Made by a program: the position numbers and the translations under genes | The notes under the pieces: model-generated | The model's database searches: none | The model's input: only the letters and a program-made list of their open reading frames with translations | What the model was told of the DNA's origin: nothing | Source of the DNA: Gammaproteobacteria bacterium | GTDB taxonomy: Bacteria; Pseudomonadota; Gammaproteobacteria; Pseudomonadales; Halieaceae | Assembly (NCBI GenBank): GCA_029859085.1 | Contig: JAOUDU010000011.1 | Span: forward strand, 1-15,394 | Length of the DNA stretch: 15,394 nt | Reading direction: 5' to 3' | Part shown: positions 15,056 to 15,394 of the stretch, in pieces | Position numbering within the stretch: position 1 is the first letter of the stretch | Layout: each line of letters starts with the position of its first letter

Positions 15056-15394
15056 ATGGCTAATATCAAGAAACCCCTGGCGGCCGCTCTGGGCGCCGCT
15101 TTCCTGGCAAGTTCCATCGCCCCGCTGGCCTCAGCGGCAGTGAACCCGTTTTCCGCCCAGCAGTTGAGCGGCGGGTATGACCTGCCCAATTTCGACAAGG
15201 CTCCCGAGGGCAAGTGCGGCGAGGGCAAGTGCGGCGAGAAAAGAGCCGCCAATGAAGGCAAGTGCGGCGGTGCTGCGGACAAAGCCGGCGAGGGCAACTG
15301 CGGCGAGAAGATGAAGGAGGGCAGCTGCGGTGAAAAAATGAAGGAGGGCAGCTGTGGCGATAAGGCCGATAAGTCCAAGGAAGGCAGTTGCGGT
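15056..15394 (+). CDS. hvfA: HvfA/bufferin-2-like exported RiPP precursor with EGxCG repeats (3' end cut)
   Basis: The first 113 residues are seen, with no stop before the window end. AGGGA (15045-15049) lies 6 bases before the ATG. The signal peptide covers residues 1-27 or so (MANIKKPLAAALGAAFLA, cleavage near LASA|AVN). A short conserved-looking segment follows (NPFSAQQLSGGYDL, 30-43). Then come seven EG-x-CG motifs: EGKCG at 51-55, 56-60 and 67-71, EGNCG at 79-83, and EGSCG at 88-92, 97-101 and 109-113. Every Cys (54, 59, 70, 82, 91, 100, 112) is in such a motif. EGKCG repeats after a signal peptide are the mark of HvfA-type precursors. A DUF692 iron enzyme with a partner protein modifies these at the Cys to bind copper, and the product acts in the periplasm. 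The maturation genes would be downstream, outside the window. Confidence 0.85.
   Translation, partial: MANIKKPLAAALGAAFLASSIAPLASAAVNPFSAQQLSGGYDLPNFDKAPEGKCGEGKCGEKRAANEGKCGGAADKAGEGNCGEKMKEGSCGEKMKEGSCGDKADKSKEGSCG
15206..15367 (+). repeat. In-frame coding repeats of the EGxCG core
   Basis: Bases 15206-15235 are two exact 15-bp copies of a unit coding EGKCG. Bases 15287-15367 are three diverged 27-bp units coding (G/K)EGxCG(E/D)K(M/A), residues 78-86, 87-95 and 96-104. Copies 2 and 3 begin with the same 15 bases except one change (TGC to TGT). The array points to growth of the core by tandem duplication. Confidence 0.85.

Noticed and set aside
15040..15378. Minus-strand frame with repeated SPQLPSFIF-like units
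   Set aside because: The repeats are the mirror of the EGxCG coding repeats. There is no ribosome site, and the plus-strand product has a signal peptide and family motifs.

Overview
The window looks like chromosomal DNA of a high-GC, free-living gammaproteobacterium, possibly marine and of the Halieaceae/Cellvibrionales type. That placement is inferred from the gene set (CpxRA-P, bifunctional MnmC, DEAH helicase HrpA, MaoC/PhaJ-type hydratase, M16C peptidase) and from the GC-rich third codon positions. No rRNA, tRNA, CRISPR array or transposase was seen.

Layout: (1) bases 1-112 hold the probable C-terminus of an unidentified plus-strand gene. (2) Bases 184-2273 (minus) are a cpxR-cpxA operon with a GTGA overlap. 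It is divergent from a CpxP/Spy-family periplasmic protein gene (2473-2979, plus), and a CpxR-box-like sequence lies in the shared 199-bp gap. (3) A large PreP-like M16C zinc metallopeptidase lies at 3040-5991 (minus). Its short upstream gap carries a 14-bp tandem repeat. (4) A tight minus-strand operon at 9886-6064 encodes an unrecognised exported coiled-coil protein, then MnmC (ATGA overlap), then a periplasmic glutaminyl cyclotransferase (2-bp gap). (5) Bases 10035-10529 (plus) encode a small protein of unknown function behind a terminator-like hairpin. Its stop codon overlaps that of a convergent MaoC/PhaJ-like hydratase (10526-10999, minus). (6) hrpA occupies 11089-14895 (plus).

The most interesting item is at the right edge, from 15056 and cut by the window end. 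It is an exported, repeat-built small protein with seven EG[K/N/S]CG motifs after a signal peptide and an NPF..LS.GY leader. This is the HvfA / bufferin-2 type of RiPP precursor, whose core cysteines are modified by a DUF692 (MNIO) enzyme and used for copper handling. The expected partners (DUF692 enzyme, HvfC-type partner, often a DoxX-family protein) would lie just beyond the window. Its repeats drift from canonical EGKCG to EGNCG and EGSCG, with a 9-residue spacer unit repeated in tandem.

Functionally the window mixes envelope-stress sensing (Cpx), periplasmic and cytosolic peptide handling (CpxP, glutaminyl cyclotransferase, PreP), RNA metabolism (MnmC, HrpA) and a probable metal-buffering peptide system. 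Any link between Cpx and the copper peptide is inference only.
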